Of a stretch of 64,000 nt of DNA, positions 1 through 8,866 are shown one piece after another. The stretch's first letter is position 1; every line of letters starts with the position of its first letter. The DNA is taken from assembly GCA_937139495.1 (NCBI GenBank), contig CAKZQC010000026.1, positions 1 to 64,000 of the forward strand, in the 5' to 3' direction. Source of the stretch: an uncultured Saprospiraceae bacterium. GTDB lineage: Bacteria > Bacteroidota > Bacteroidia > Chitinophagales > Saprospiraceae. Under the pieces are notes generated by a model that saw only the letters and a list, made by a program, of their open reading frames with translations, made no database searches and was not told the origin of the DNA. Position numbers and translations under genes: made by a program.

Positions 1-154
1 AATGAATTGTAGTATAAAAAATTAAAAACTCTTATAATATCTTAAAAATAAATTAGGACGAGATTATCAGAGTTTTTTAATTTATGACACTTGTTTTGTA
101 GTTATTTGAAATTGTTTTAATAAAAATAACAAAAAAACTGAATATAAGTGAATG

Positions 155-1270
155 CTAGTTTTCTTTAATTAATTTTCCATACAAGTCATATTCGGTTGCA
201 TCCACAATATGAACCATTGCAAAATCACCTATTCTAACATAATTATCTTTTGCTGGCACAAGTACTTCATTATCAACCTCAGGCGAATCATATTCGGTTC
301 TTCCTACAAAGTGTTCACCTTCTTTTCTATCAAAAAGCACTTTGAAAGTCTTTCCTATTTTTGCTTCATTTTTAGCTAAAGAAATTTCCATTTGAATTTC
401 CATAACACGATTAGCGCGTTCTTGTTTGACTTCCGCAGGAATATCATCTTCCAAGTCGTAAGCGATTGTATTTTCTTCGTGAGAATACATGAATACACCT
501 AATCGCTCGAACTGCATTCTTTCTACAAAATCACATAACTCTTGAAATTCCTCTTCCGTTTCACCAGGAAAACCAACTAACATAGTCGTTCTAATCCCGA
601 TATTAGGGACTTTTTCGCGAGCAGCAACTATCAAAGCTTCTGTCTCTTCTCTCGTAATTTGCCTTCTCATTCGTTTCAAAACGCCATTACTAGCGTGTTG
701 TAATGGAATGTCCAAATAATTAGCAACAGACTCATTCCTTTCAATTGCATCAAAGATTTCCATTGGAAATTTGCTTGGATAAGCATAATGTAAACGTATC
801 CATTCTATTCCTTTGACGGCACTCAGTGCGTCAAGTAACTTAGGAAGTTCTCTTTTTTTATAAATATCTAAACCGTAATAAGTTAATTCTTGAGCAATTA
901 ACATGATTTCTTTTACGCCTTTTCTAGCCAAATTCTCAGCCTCTGCTACTAATTGGTCAATAGGTCTAGAAATCAATCCAGGAGAGAAAAATTCTAAATA
1001 AACCCAGAACTCATCGGGGCGATTCTTGAATATGGGCGTAATAATAAACTCCTGTTCGGGTTCGCCCAAATCTAATCCACTCTCCACTTGAGCGGTATTG
1101 CTAAAATGACCCATAATTTGTTGGCGAAAACGCTCAAACTTATTGTCAATACTCGACAATTCATTAACATCTACCGTTCCCTCTAAGTACTTTGGTTTGG
1201 TTGCTTTTGTGTTGGTACAAGCTACCCAAAAAATGCTGGTGCAGGCTAGTAAAAATAGTATTTTCTTCAT
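155..1270 (-). CDS. rimO: Chimeric RimO: lipoprotein/CpcT-like head fused to RimO C-terminal two thirds
   Basis: Residues from about 101 to the end match RimO, the radical-SAM methylthiotransferase of ribosomal protein S12: the back of the SAM barrel (YLDIPLQH, MRRQITREET, GFPGETEEEF, YSHEENT) and a C-terminal TRAM domain. The usual first part of RimO (about 435 aa in full), with the MTTase domain and the CxxxCxxC cluster motif, is absent. Instead the protein opens with a lipoprotein signal (MKKILFLLAC...WVAC) and about 80 residues resembling the CpcT/CpeT chromophore-lyase family (GHFSNTAQVE, ITPIFKNRPDEFWVYLE). The join lies at SRPIDQ (nt 953-970), a motif close to RimO's own SRPIEDL. It cannot be a working methylthiotransferase as written. 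A deletion, or an assembly join, between two genes is likely. I chose the second ATG because the signal peptide begins there; an ATG at 1282 is also possible. Confidence 0.8.
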   Translation of the reverse strand: MKKILFLLACTSIFWVACTNTKATKPKYLEGTVDVNELSSIDNKFERFRQQIMGHFSNTAQVESGLDLGEPEQEFIITPIFKNRPDEFWVYLEFFSPGLISRPIDQLVAEAENLARKGVKEIMLIAQELTYYGLDIYKKRELPKLLDALSAVKGIEWIRLHYAYPSKFPMEIFDAIERNESVANYLDIPLQHASNGVLKRMRRQITREETEALIVAAREKVPNIGIRTTMLVGFPGETEEEFQELCDFVERMQFERLGVFMYSHEENTIAYDLEDDIPAEVKQERANRVMEIQMEISLAKNEAKIGKTFKVLFDRKEGEHFVGRTEYDSPEVDNEVLVPAKDNYVRIGDFAMVHIVDATEYDLYGKLIKEN

Positions 1271-1300
1271 ATTTATATACATCTATGTTTATTTGGAGTG

Positions 1301-1308
1301 CAAAAATA
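1301..1308 (-). promoter_or_regulatory. Candidate -7 box of the chimeric rimO gene
   Basis: The minus strand reads TATTTTTG, matching the Bacteroidota -7 consensus TAnnTTTG, about 30 bases upstream of the chosen ATG. I do not see a clear TTTG -33 box, so this is a motif match only. Confidence 0.35.
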
Positions 1309-1394
1309 GTGATTTCTTCGGCTCTTTTGTGTTACAGCTTGTTTAAAAATAGCGAAAAGTATAAATTATGCCTTTCCAAAACTTTCAGCCGCAG

Positions 1395-1429
1395 CTTAGA
1401 GCGTGTCTAAATTTATAGTTTTTGATAAT
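1395..1429 (+). repeat. Dispersed 35-bp intergenic repeat, copy 1
   Basis: This stretch begins cttagagcgtgtctaaa and ends tttttgataat. It matches positions 50542-50576 at 34 of 35 bases (t for a at the 18th base). The core agagcgtgtctaa recurs in several other intergenic gaps of the window and looks like a mobile-element terminus. No transposase gene is attached. Confidence 0.8.
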
Positions 1430-1515
1430 TTGAGTAGGAGCTCTAAACCAAAACTACTATTTTGTGTGCCTGTCTTCGCATTTACAGATAGGTTATTTCA
1501 AATAAAATCAACAAC

Positions 1516-3102
1516 ATGAAAATTGTTCGATATGTTGTCGTGGCTACGATTCTTATTATTGTCCTTGCCGTAGTATCCATAGCGGTTGCCAAACGCTATC
1601 AAGTTAGTCCTAACGACTCGCCCACTGCTTTGCTTATTCCACAACCGCCCTCACCTCCAACATCAATAATACCACAATATACACAATTGCAAGAAGCTAT
1701 TTTGCAAGATACCATTGCTATCAAATTGATCAATAGTAGTTTTCTACACAATGCTCACCGCAATTATTATGGCAATACCGCTCCTAGTCGTTTGGATATT
1801 ATCTGGAAACATTATTTAGGTGCAGGCAAAACCCAACTAGGGACAGAGCAAGTCATTTGGAAAGGTGCAGGCTGGACAGGACAACCCTTGTTGGTTGCCG
1901 AAGGCAATAAAAAATACATCATACAAGGAGCCTACGACCATCACCTCAAAAAAATTGATGCCCAAACAGGCAAACTTATTTGGCAATACAAATTTGATGA
2001 TGTCATCAAAGGCACGGGTTCCATTTGGCTCAACCCTGCTGCCACCGACCTCGAAAACAGTTGCATTATATTGCAAGGCAGTCGAGCAGGCAAAAGCATT
2101 TATAGCAGTTATGTCCCTAGCTATCGAGCTATTTCTTATTTTACAGGCAAGGAGCTTTGGCGAATGAACAGCAGCAAAACCGACTGCTATAGCCGTGATG
2201 TAGATGCCTCTTGTTTATTGCTAAATGATACCGCTTATCTTGGTTTGGAAAACGGCATTTTCACGATATTTGACCCAAATCCTGTCCACGCTGACACCCA
2301 GCAAGAAATGCTACAACCTCATATCTACAAGAATACCGATACCCTCTATCGAGCTAGTGATAAGCTGCTACATAGAGGCAACTTAGTGACCGAAGCATCT
2401 CCTACCCTTTTGGGTAATAGAATCTATATCGCCTCTGGTTCGGGTCATGTTTGGGGCTACAATCTGCAAACACGTCAAATGGATTGGGATTATTTTGTAG
2501 GCTCTGATATAGACGGCACGCCTGTGGTCACCGCCGATGGCTGTTTGCTCATCAGTATCGAGAAGCAATACATCAAAGGTAATGGCGGCATACTCAAATT
2601 AAATCCTCGCAAAGCTCCCTCCAAAGCCTTAGAGTGGTTTTTTCCGACAGGTTCCGTCAATTTTTCTACTTGGCAAGGAGGCGTCGTTGGTTCGGCTGCC
2701 ACCAATGCCTTTTATCCTGTGCGAGGCGTGCCTGACATGGCTGTTTTCACCGCCATTGATGGCTTTCTGTATGTCGTTGCTACGACCGAACAAGATACCA
2801 ATTTGGCTGTTTTATTTGATGACACCACCCTTGTCCCTACGCCTCATTTATTGTTCAAATACCGTACAGGACCTGCTATTGCTACACCACTTCTAGTCGA
2901 TGACAAAATTATAGTACCGACGTATAGCGGAACATATTTATTTGAATACAACAATCAATTGCAATTCAAGCTCCTCCAAAAAATAAACATTCGAGCAGAA
3001 TCCACTCCTTTTGTAGATGATGGTCGCATTTATCTTCCCTCTCGCAACGGTTATTTGTATTGTTTGGGAGACACCAGCAGTTCACTACCACCTATTCAAT
3101 AA
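1516..3102 (+). CDS. Membrane-anchored PQQ-like beta-propeller protein
   Basis: This 528-residue protein starts with an uncleaved-looking transmembrane helix (residues 5-25, ILIIVLAVVSIAVA), followed by a proline-rich linker and a large extracytoplasmic domain. That domain carries recurring propeller blades of the PQQ/BamB type, with blade signatures such as KKIDAQTGKLIWQYKF near residue 150, ISYFTGKELWRMN, GHVWGYNLQTRQMDWDY and a final GRIYLPSRNGYLYCL. BamB-like folds scaffold outer-membrane assembly or bind quinone cofactors. Enzymatic PQQ ligands cannot be judged by eye, so a scaffold or binding role is the safer reading. It stands alone between two repeat-bearing gaps, on the opposite strand from the rimO-like gene. 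Confidence 0.75.
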   Translation: MKIVRYVVVATILIIVLAVVSIAVAKRYQVSPNDSPTALLIPQPPSPPTSIIPQYTQLQEAILQDTIAIKLINSSFLHNAHRNYYGNTAPSRLDIIWKHYLGAGKTQLGTEQVIWKGAGWTGQPLLVAEGNKKYIIQGAYDHHLKKIDAQTGKLIWQYKFDDVIKGTGSIWLNPAATDLENSCIILQGSRAGKSIYSSYVPSYRAISYFTGKELWRMNSSKTDCYSRDVDASCLLLNDTAYLGLENGIFTIFDPNPVHADTQQEMLQPHIYKNTDTLYRASDKLLHRGNLVTEASPTLLGNRIYIASGSGHVWGYNLQTRQMDWDYFVGSDIDGTPVVTADGCLLISIEKQYIKGNGGILKLNPRKAPSKALEWFFPTGSVNFSTWQGGVVGSAATNAFYPVRGVPDMAVFTAIDGFLYVVATTEQDTNLAVLFDDTTLVPTPHLLFKYRTGPAIATPLLVDDKIIVPTYSGTYLFEYNNQLQFKLLQKINIRAESTPFVDDGRIYLPSRNGYLYCLGDTSSSLPPIQ

Positions 3103-3428
3103 CATTTCTATCTGATGGTTTAACCAAAACTTGACATCTCCAAGACCCTAGCCTAGTAGTATTTCGTTATCTTTACATTCGATTTTTGATTCTGAAGTTG
3201 TCTAAGAAGTCAGTTTGTGGGAAAATGAGTAAGATTTTTCTTTCAATCGAGTTAAAAATTGGATAATGAACGAGTGAACTCGAAGAGTGAATGTTTTGAA
3301 AACATTCAACAGAGAGAACCCCGTGCTATTCAGCCAATTTTTAAAGAAGGGTGGGAGTAAAAGATATTTCATTTTCACTTGAAGTGACTTTTCAGACAAC
3401 TTCTCTTATAACTTCAATACTACTACGT
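3103..3428. other. Gap mostly filled by a palindromic element
   Basis: No gene is supported here. Positions 3194-3403 are a long imperfect palindrome, described separately. The remaining bases before it show no clear terminator for the propeller gene. Confidence 0.6.
3194..3403. mobile_element. 210-bp MITE-like palindromic element
   Basis: The ends are near-perfect inverted repeats: gaagttgtctaagaagtca (3194-3212) against the complement of 3385-3403 (gaagttgtctgaaaagtca). Two inner pairs are centred on the same point: ttaaaaattgg (3252-3262) with ccaatttttaa (3334-3344), and gaatgttttgaaaacattc (3289-3307). All share a centre at about 3298. Both flanks read tct (3191-3193 and 3404-3406), compatible with a 3-bp target duplication. 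No coding capacity is evident, as expected for a miniature non-autonomous element. The end sequence gaagttgtctaa recurs at 50577. Confidence 0.7.
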
Positions 3429-5669
3429 ATGTTACGTTATTTTTGGTGCTGCTGTCTATTCCTTTGTTTATTGCCTTCGGCAATACAAGCCCAAAACCCT
3501 GAAATTTGTGGTGATAATATCGACAATGACAATGATGGTCAAATAGACGAAGCTTGTCAGCCGTTTTCTTGTGATGGTAGCTTGTACCAGAGTGCCAAAG
3601 ATGGCAATGATTTTATACTCTACAAAGTAGATGTCAACCCTATTCGGTTTTCGGCAATCTCCAATCTTACCCAACGAGGCAATGTCAATTCATTCAATTC
3701 ATTGGCATACAATCCGATTGACAATTTGATGTATGGCATGGGAACAACTGATTCTAAGCTCTATCGAATTGACGCAACAGGAGCCGTAGAACTCGTAGGT
3801 AATGTAGCGGGTTTAAATTCTTTCAAAAATGCAGGTACCTTCGATGGGCAAGGCAATTATTATGTCTATGGCGACAATCGTTTGCGCCGTATCAATATTA
3901 CGACGCTGACATTCACGAACGTAGGCGGCACGGCTACTTATGGTTCTGCCGACATCACCTTCAACCCCATCGACAATCAAATCTATGGCTGGTCAGGTAG
4001 CCCAAAGTTGCTCTTTAGTATGAATCCCAATACAGGAGCTCAAACCGCAATCCCAAACGGCAATCCGCTCATCATCAATAGTAGCTGGAGCTGGATGGGT
4101 GCCATGTACTTCAATGCCCAAGGCGAAATACTCGCTTATCAAGGGACTCGCATGGGCAAAATAAACACGACCACTGGTATTGTCACCCCCGTAGGGAGTG
4201 GCGTAAGTAAGTCCAACAACGATGGTTGTTCGTGTTCGTTTGGGGTAGAAATGACAAAAGAAACAGACGCCACCAACTACAACGCAGGCGATACGATCAC
4301 CTATTTGTTCAAGTTTTTCAATCAATCTTTTTCGCCCATTACGAATAATCTAGCATTTGAAGACATTCTGAATAGTGACGTTCATTGGGCTTCTGAACCT
4401 TTCGACATTACCAATTTGCAAATCAACAGCCCAAACAGCTTGCTCGGAAAAGATACCGCTCAATTAACCATCACGACATTGCCGAAAGGTATTTCTTCGT
4501 TCAAGATAAAAGCAGTTGTGCCTTGTAGTTATTCAGCGACAAGTTATGTCAATCAAGCAGCTTTGTCCAACTTGCCACCACCACTCAAAAACGAAATCTT
4601 ATCGGCAAGTATTAGCAGCAGCGCCATCGCCACCCCCACAACCGTTACGATTAATCGGGCGACTCCTACGGTCACGACTACTGTCGAAAATATCATTTGC
4701 GAGCGCCAAGATGGCAGCATTACCGCTAGTGTATCGGGTGGATTCCCGCCCTTTAGTTATGCTTGGAGCAATGGACAAACTACTAGCAATATCGCCAACT
4801 TATCAGGAGGCGAATACACACTGACGATTACGAATGCGACCGGCTGCCAAGATAGTATCAAAGCTACCGTATTGACCGAAATTGTCAATCTAAACACTAC
4901 GTTTGAGCTAGAAGATGCTGCTTGTGTGGGCGACGAAAGTGGAGCCATTACGATTGATAATACACAAGGTGGCTACGCTCCTTACACCTACTCTATTGAT
5001 GGTCTCAATTATTCCAATGCCTTGGAATATCCAAACTTGCCTATTGGCAACTATACGCTGTACAGCAAAGATCAATATGGCTGCCAAGGAGCTATTCCGT
5101 TCCGAATAACTGCCCCTACTTTTCAGCTACAAATCACGGCTCCCAAAGATGCTACGATTGCCTTAGGCGATAAGGTAGCCTTACAATTGCAACAAAATAC
5201 ACTAACCCCAGTCAACTACGAATGGCTACCCAAAGAGGGGATTCTGTGCCAATCCGCCGACTGTCAGTTTTTGACCGTACAGCCTGCTCAAACCACTACT
5301 TATACCATCATGGGAACCGATGTATTAGGCTGCCAAGATTCGACCACCTATACCGTCACGGTCGATGACAAGGAGCGTATATTCATACCCAATGCCTTTA
5401 GTCCGAACGGAGACAACACCAACGATAAATTACTAATTTATAGTCCAGCAGGTTATGTAGAAGAAGTAGTTTCGTTTAGAGTATTTGACCGCTGGGGCGA
5501 GTTGGTTTTTGAACAAACTAACTTCCAACCGAATTTAGAAGCTCATGCTTGGGACGGTACTTTCCGCAACCAGGCATTGATGCCCAATGTGTTTATGTAT
5601 GTAGCCGAAATCAAGCTACTAGGTGGCAAGGTCAAGCGAATAAGCAGCGACGTAACGCTGATTTGGTAA
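3429..5669 (+). CDS. T9SS-exported surface protein with SprB repeats and gliding-motility C-terminal domain
   Basis: The start at 3429 gives a signal peptide (MLRYFWCCCLFLCLLPSAIQAQ); an upstream GTG lies inside the palindrome and is not credible. After it come a MopE-like CGDNIDNDNDGQIDE motif and a DUF6923-like repeat region (LAYNPIDNLMYGMGTTDSKLYRID). Next is a DUF11-like stretch (YLFKFFNQSFSPITNN), then SprB repeats (SGGFPPFSYAWSNGQTTSNI). The last 85 residues are a type B sorting domain (IPNAFSPNGDNTNDKL, FRVFDRWGELVFE, WDGTF). Proteins of this kind are secreted by the type IX system and attached to the cell surface or released. The ligand is unknown. Confidence 0.85.
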   Translation: MLRYFWCCCLFLCLLPSAIQAQNPEICGDNIDNDNDGQIDEACQPFSCDGSLYQSAKDGNDFILYKVDVNPIRFSAISNLTQRGNVNSFNSLAYNPIDNLMYGMGTTDSKLYRIDATGAVELVGNVAGLNSFKNAGTFDGQGNYYVYGDNRLRRINITTLTFTNVGGTATYGSADITFNPIDNQIYGWSGSPKLLFSMNPNTGAQTAIPNGNPLIINSSWSWMGAMYFNAQGEILAYQGTRMGKINTTTGIVTPVGSGVSKSNNDGCSCSFGVEMTKETDATNYNAGDTITYLFKFFNQSFSPITNNLAFEDILNSDVHWASEPFDITNLQINSPNSLLGKDTAQLTITTLPKGISSFKIKAVVPCSYSATSYVNQAALSNLPPPLKNEILSASISSSAIATPTTVTINRATPTVTTTVENIICERQDGSITASVSGGFPPFSYAWSNGQTTSNIANLSGGEYTLTITNATGCQDSIKATVLTEIVNLNTTFELEDAACVGDESGAITIDNTQGGYAPYTYSIDGLNYSNALEYPNLPIGNYTLYSKDQYGCQGAIPFRITAPTFQLQITAPKDATIALGDKVALQLQQNTLTPVNYEWLPKEGILCQSADCQFLTVQPAQTTTYTIMGTDVLGCQDSTTYTVTVDDKERIFIPNAFSPNGDNTNDKLLIYSPAGYVEEVVSFRVFDRWGELVFEQTNFQPNLEAHAWDGTFRNQALMPNVFMYVAEIKLLGGKVKRISSDVTLIW

Positions 5670-5696
5670 CGCTATATTAGGTAGTTTACACTAGCC

Positions 5697-6809
5697 TTAG
5701 TTACGCATATTTTTAGCTTTAGCAGCTGCTTTATTGACGACATCTGGTTGGCTCAATTTAACATTGATAGCCGCTAGTGTTTTGGCATATACAGGATTTG
5801 CCGCTAGTGTATTGGCAGTTTCTGCCCATTCGGCAGCTTTCGCCAATACTTTTTTGTCGTCTGTTAGGCGGAATAGGTAAAGAGCTTCTTCGTGCCACTC
5901 TTCCGCATCGTCTTTTGCATACTTTTTGAGATACTTCTCTAGCAGCTTGGTCAAGTTTGCATCGGCTATTTCTTGCCCTTTGTTGTAATTAATATCTGCT
6001 AACAAATCGTATTGTTTCGCAAAACTTGGATTCGCACTTTTCATTTGCTTTTTGGCTTCGTCCACTAAGTTAGCTACTTTGAATTCAATTGCTTTTTTGA
6101 CCGTAGCATCACAAGCTTCTTGGACTTTGTTTTCGTACGACTCTTTGGATTTACGAGCGATTACTTTTGTTTTGTTTGCTACCAGCAAATCAAATATTTT
6201 AGAATCTGCTTCTGTCGCAAAATCATACAAAAAATCAATATTTTCTTCTGTTGTCAAATCCTCTTGAGTACGTAGATATTGGTTAGCAATACTCAAGCTC
6301 GATTTTCCGCCTTTGTTGAGTTCGTAGGCATACGCCAACAAAAATTCTGGCGAGCGGTCGCCCTCTTCATATTTTTCGGCATATTCTGCTGAGTTGTCGT
6401 TCTTGCTGAGTGCCGCCTGTCCGACCGCTACAAATTGGTCAGCAGGGCGACCACCTTTTGCCAAGTGTACAATTTCCCCTTTTTCATTGACAAACAAAAA
6501 AGTAGGATAAGAAGTCACGCTATATTTTTGCGCTACATTAGGACCTTCGCCTTTCTCCATGTCTATTTTCATATTCACAAAGTGCTTATTAAAAAACGTC
6601 CCGACTTCCTCTTTTGTAAATACCTCTTTGGACATTCGCTTGCACGGACCACACCAAGAAGTATAAGCATCTATAAATATAATTTTGTGTTCTTTGACTG
6701 CCAATGCTTTGGCTTCGTCCAGTGTTCCTTCAAAAAATTGAATGCCATCTGCTGCCCAACTCTGGAACGTCGCCAACAAGCAAACAGATAAAAATAGTAG
6801 ATTTTTCAT
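5697..6809 (-). CDS. Secreted thioredoxin-family protein with helical C-terminal region
   Basis: A signal peptide (MKNLLFLSVCLLATFQSWA) is followed by a thioredoxin fold with the active site WCGPC (Cys53 and Cys56) and the cis-proline segment SYPTFLFV. The remaining 240 residues are helical and Ala/Lys/Glu-rich, with TPR-like spacing (LLAYAYELNKGGKSSLSIANQYL). It probably acts as a periplasmic disulfide reductase or redox chaperone. The start at 6809 was chosen because the signal peptide begins there; an in-frame ATG at 6866 would add a non-signal-like head. It is convergent with the preceding T9SS gene, with only 27 bases between them and no hairpin. Confidence 0.8.
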   Translation of the reverse strand: MKNLLFLSVCLLATFQSWAADGIQFFEGTLDEAKALAVKEHKIIFIDAYTSWCGPCKRMSKEVFTKEEVGTFFNKHFVNMKIDMEKGEGPNVAQKYSVTSYPTFLFVNEKGEIVHLAKGGRPADQFVAVGQAALSKNDNSAEYAEKYEEGDRSPEFLLAYAYELNKGGKSSLSIANQYLRTQEDLTTEENIDFLYDFATEADSKIFDLLVANKTKVIARKSKESYENKVQEACDATVKKAIEFKVANLVDEAKKQMKSANPSFAKQYDLLADINYNKGQEIADANLTKLLEKYLKKYAKDDAEEWHEEALYLFRLTDDKKVLAKAAEWAETANTLAANPVYAKTLAAINVKLSQPDVVNKAAAKAKNMRN

Positions 6810-7158
6810 ATAGTGTATTTTAGGTAATTGATAGGAGCTTTCAATAGCTCGTCTGTCCATAAACATACAATTATCTCACCAAAAAACAGGAATGCACCTG
6901 CTGCATTTATCAAATAATTAATACTGCTGAAGCGAATTGCTTACCCTTCAAAACTTACTACTTTAGAGCGTATTATGACTAAGAGCGTGTCTAGCAATAA
7001 CATTGTTCCAATATTATTTACGAAAGCCCCCAAAAGAAATATTAAGTGCTAGTACTGAACTTTTTTTGATTAGGAGGCATTGTGTTAATGAATTTATTAA
7101 TTTTACACTTTTAATATTAGGGTGCAGCTACTGCTGCCCAACAAAATCAAAGAACGCT
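6810..7158. other. Intergenic region with two repeat-core copies
   Basis: This divergent gap holds two cores of the dispersed repeat, ttagagcgta at 6963 and taagagcgtgtcta at 6980-6993. It presumably also holds promoters for both neighbours, which I could not place. An in-frame start at 7003 exists, but nothing in the extra 52 codons looks like protein. Confidence 0.5.
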
Positions 7159-7605
7159 ATGAGCTTGACGAATCGCATCAACACAGGTATCAAAGAAGCA
7201 ATGAAAGCAAAAGACGACGCTCGCAAACGCACGTTGCGTGCTATCAAAGCACAATTGTTATTGCTACAAACCGACGGAACAGGTGCAGAGATTACGGAAG
7301 AACAAGAAATAAAATTGCTACAGAAGATGGTCAAAGAACGCCAGGATTCTTATGATGTCTATACGCAGCAAAACAGAGAAGATTTGGCAGTAGTAGAAGC
7401 CGAAGAATTGGAAATCATCAAGGAATTTTTGCCTGAGCAGATGAATCCAGAAGACCTCAAAGCTGGCTTACAAGCCATTATTGCGAAAGTAGGCGCTAGC
7501 TCTATGAAAGACATGGGCAAAGTAATGGGCATGGCAAACAAACAGTTTGCAGGCAAAGCCGATGGAAAAACAATATCCACTACCATCAAAGAATTGTTAG
7601 GCTAA
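7159..7605 (+). CDS. GatB/YqeY domain protein
   Basis: The 148 residues match the YqeY family over its usual length: MSLTNRINTGIKEAMKAKDDARKRTLRAIKAQL at the start, then EIKLLQKMVKERQDS, EIIKEFLPEQM and the end GMANKQFAGKADGKTIS. The fold equals the tail of GatB, which helps GatCAB handle misacylated tRNA. The role of the free-standing protein is not established. The start at 7159 fits the family; the reading frame stays open further upstream without family resemblance. A hairpin terminator follows. Confidence 0.9.
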   Translation: MSLTNRINTGIKEAMKAKDDARKRTLRAIKAQLLLLQTDGTGAEITEEQEIKLLQKMVKERQDSYDVYTQQNREDLAVVEAEELEIIKEFLPEQMNPEDLKAGLQAIIAKVGASSMKDMGKVMGMANKQFAGKADGKTISTTIKELLG

Positions 7606-7651
7606 TCCTACAATTTGAACAACGTAAAAAATTACGCTCTGATAAAAAAGA

Positions 7652-7692
7652 ACGGATTTGCTAACTACTAGCGAATCCGTTTTTGTATTTTT
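7652..7692 (+). terminator. Intrinsic terminator after yqeY
   Basis: A 12-bp stem (acggatttgcta with tagcgaatccgt, one G-U pair) with a 5-base loop is followed by a T-rich tail. The tail runs into the promoter-like box of the next gene. Confidence 0.8.
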
Positions 7693-7693
7693 G
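7686..7693 (+). promoter_or_regulatory. Candidate -7 box immediately before cvpA-like gene
   Basis: TATTTTTG fits TAnnTTTG exactly and ends five bases before the ATG at 7699. Transcription would then begin at or next to the start codon, giving a leaderless message. The box overlaps the T-tail of the preceding terminator, which is itself T-rich, so chance is possible. Confidence 0.35.
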
Positions 7694-7698
7694 ACACT

Positions 7699-8865
7699 AT
7701 GATAATAGATATATTCTTTGTATTAATGGCCGCCTTCGGCTTTTATTTTGGCTTCTCGTTCGGACTAATGCGAGTAGTGTTGTCCGTCATTTCGGTCTTG
7801 TTGGCGTCTTTGGCTGCCATGAAATTCACTCCAACGACTGCCGATTTGATTCGGGATACGTTTTTGGTCGAATCTCCGTTTTTGCCTTTTGCAGCATTTT
7901 TGATTACGCTATTAATTGTGTTGTTGTTGGCTCGGATAGTCGCCAAGCTCATCGAAGAGACCGTCAACAATAAGCGGTTCGATATCATAAGCAAGCTCAT
8001 CGGAGCTTTGCTCATGAGTCTGCTGTTTACTTTTTTGTATTCAGGTTTGGTCGTTTTTTTTGGTCAAGCCAATGTCGTCAAATTGGTCTTCAATAGGGGT
8101 GCTATTGTAGGGCGAAAAGCCGATAATATAGAGGTAGCCTCACTAGAACGCCAACGCACCTACAAGGATTTGATAGGAGTCGATACCGCCCACGCTATTA
8201 GTATGCACATACACAGCCAACAGGACACCACGATACAGTTTAGTAGTGGTACTATTCCATTCAAAATAGACAGCTTAGGCAAAAATTATTACAAGACATA
8301 CATCAATCTACGAACCAATCCGATTCAGATAGGTAGTACTGATACCATTTATTTGAGTTCAGGAAAAGAGATGCAGCTTTTTGCCAACAATCGAGAAGTT
8401 TGCTTTTGTTTGTCCAGCTTATCGGTGCACACCAAAGCAGATAGTTTGATTTTTGAATGTGGCGATGAAGATTTAGTTTCTAAGAGCCAAACCTCTTTTT
8501 TCTATCGTTACATTGAGGTAATACCTAGACGAGGTACTCATTTGATGTCAAGTATGCTACCTTTCGTGCAGACCTTTGTCGATTATATGGATATTGCGCT
8601 GAAGCGAATAGAAAAAGGCGAAGACAAATCGGATAGACCACTCAATGTCTTTTCGCCAGAAGATAACAACTCGCCTAACGGATTGCTGACACCAGAGCCA
8701 GAGTCTGAGCCTAAACCAGAAGTTATTATAGAAGACAAAACACCCCCAAAAGCGGACTCTATTCAAGTGAAAATCCCATCGAAACAAACTGCTCCCGTAG
8801 AGGTGCCGAGTCAAGTGAACGACCCTACCAACGACGAAGAGGATATTGATAATTATGAAGGATAG
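7699..8865 (+). CDS. CvpA family membrane protein with long acidic tail
   Basis: Residues 1-130 carry four hydrophobic helices in the CvpA/colicin V production pattern (IIDIFFVLMAAFGFYFGFS, LMRVVLSVISVLLASLAA, LPFAAFLITLLIVLLLA, LIGALLMSLLFTFLYSG). Residues 130-310 form a soluble, probably extracytoplasmic region that I cannot assign. The last 75 residues are rich in Pro, Glu and Asp. CvpA proteins are inner-membrane proteins linked to envelope homeostasis. The stop lies one base before the following amidotransferase start, so the two genes are probably co-transcribed. Confidence 0.8.
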   Translation: MIIDIFFVLMAAFGFYFGFSFGLMRVVLSVISVLLASLAAMKFTPTTADLIRDTFLVESPFLPFAAFLITLLIVLLLARIVAKLIEETVNNKRFDIISKLIGALLMSLLFTFLYSGLVVFFGQANVVKLVFNRGAIVGRKADNIEVASLERQRTYKDLIGVDTAHAISMHIHSQQDTTIQFSSGTIPFKIDSLGKNYYKTYINLRTNPIQIGSTDTIYLSSGKEMQLFANNREVCFCLSSLSVHTKADSLIFECGDEDLVSKSQTSFFYRYIEVIPRRGTHLMSSMLPFVQTFVDYMDIALKRIEKGEDKSDRPLNVFSPEDNNSPNGLLTPEPESEPKPEVIIEDKTPPKADSIQVKIPSKQTAPVEVPSQVNDPTNDEEDIDNYEG

Positions 8866-8866
8866 C

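Noticed and set aside
1..154. Left edge as a coding or RNA region
   Set aside because: It is short, very AT-rich, with no open frame or hairpin of note.
3351..3428. GTG start adding 26 residues to the T9SS gene at 3429
   Set aside because: It lies inside the palindromic element and hides a good signal peptide that begins at 3429.
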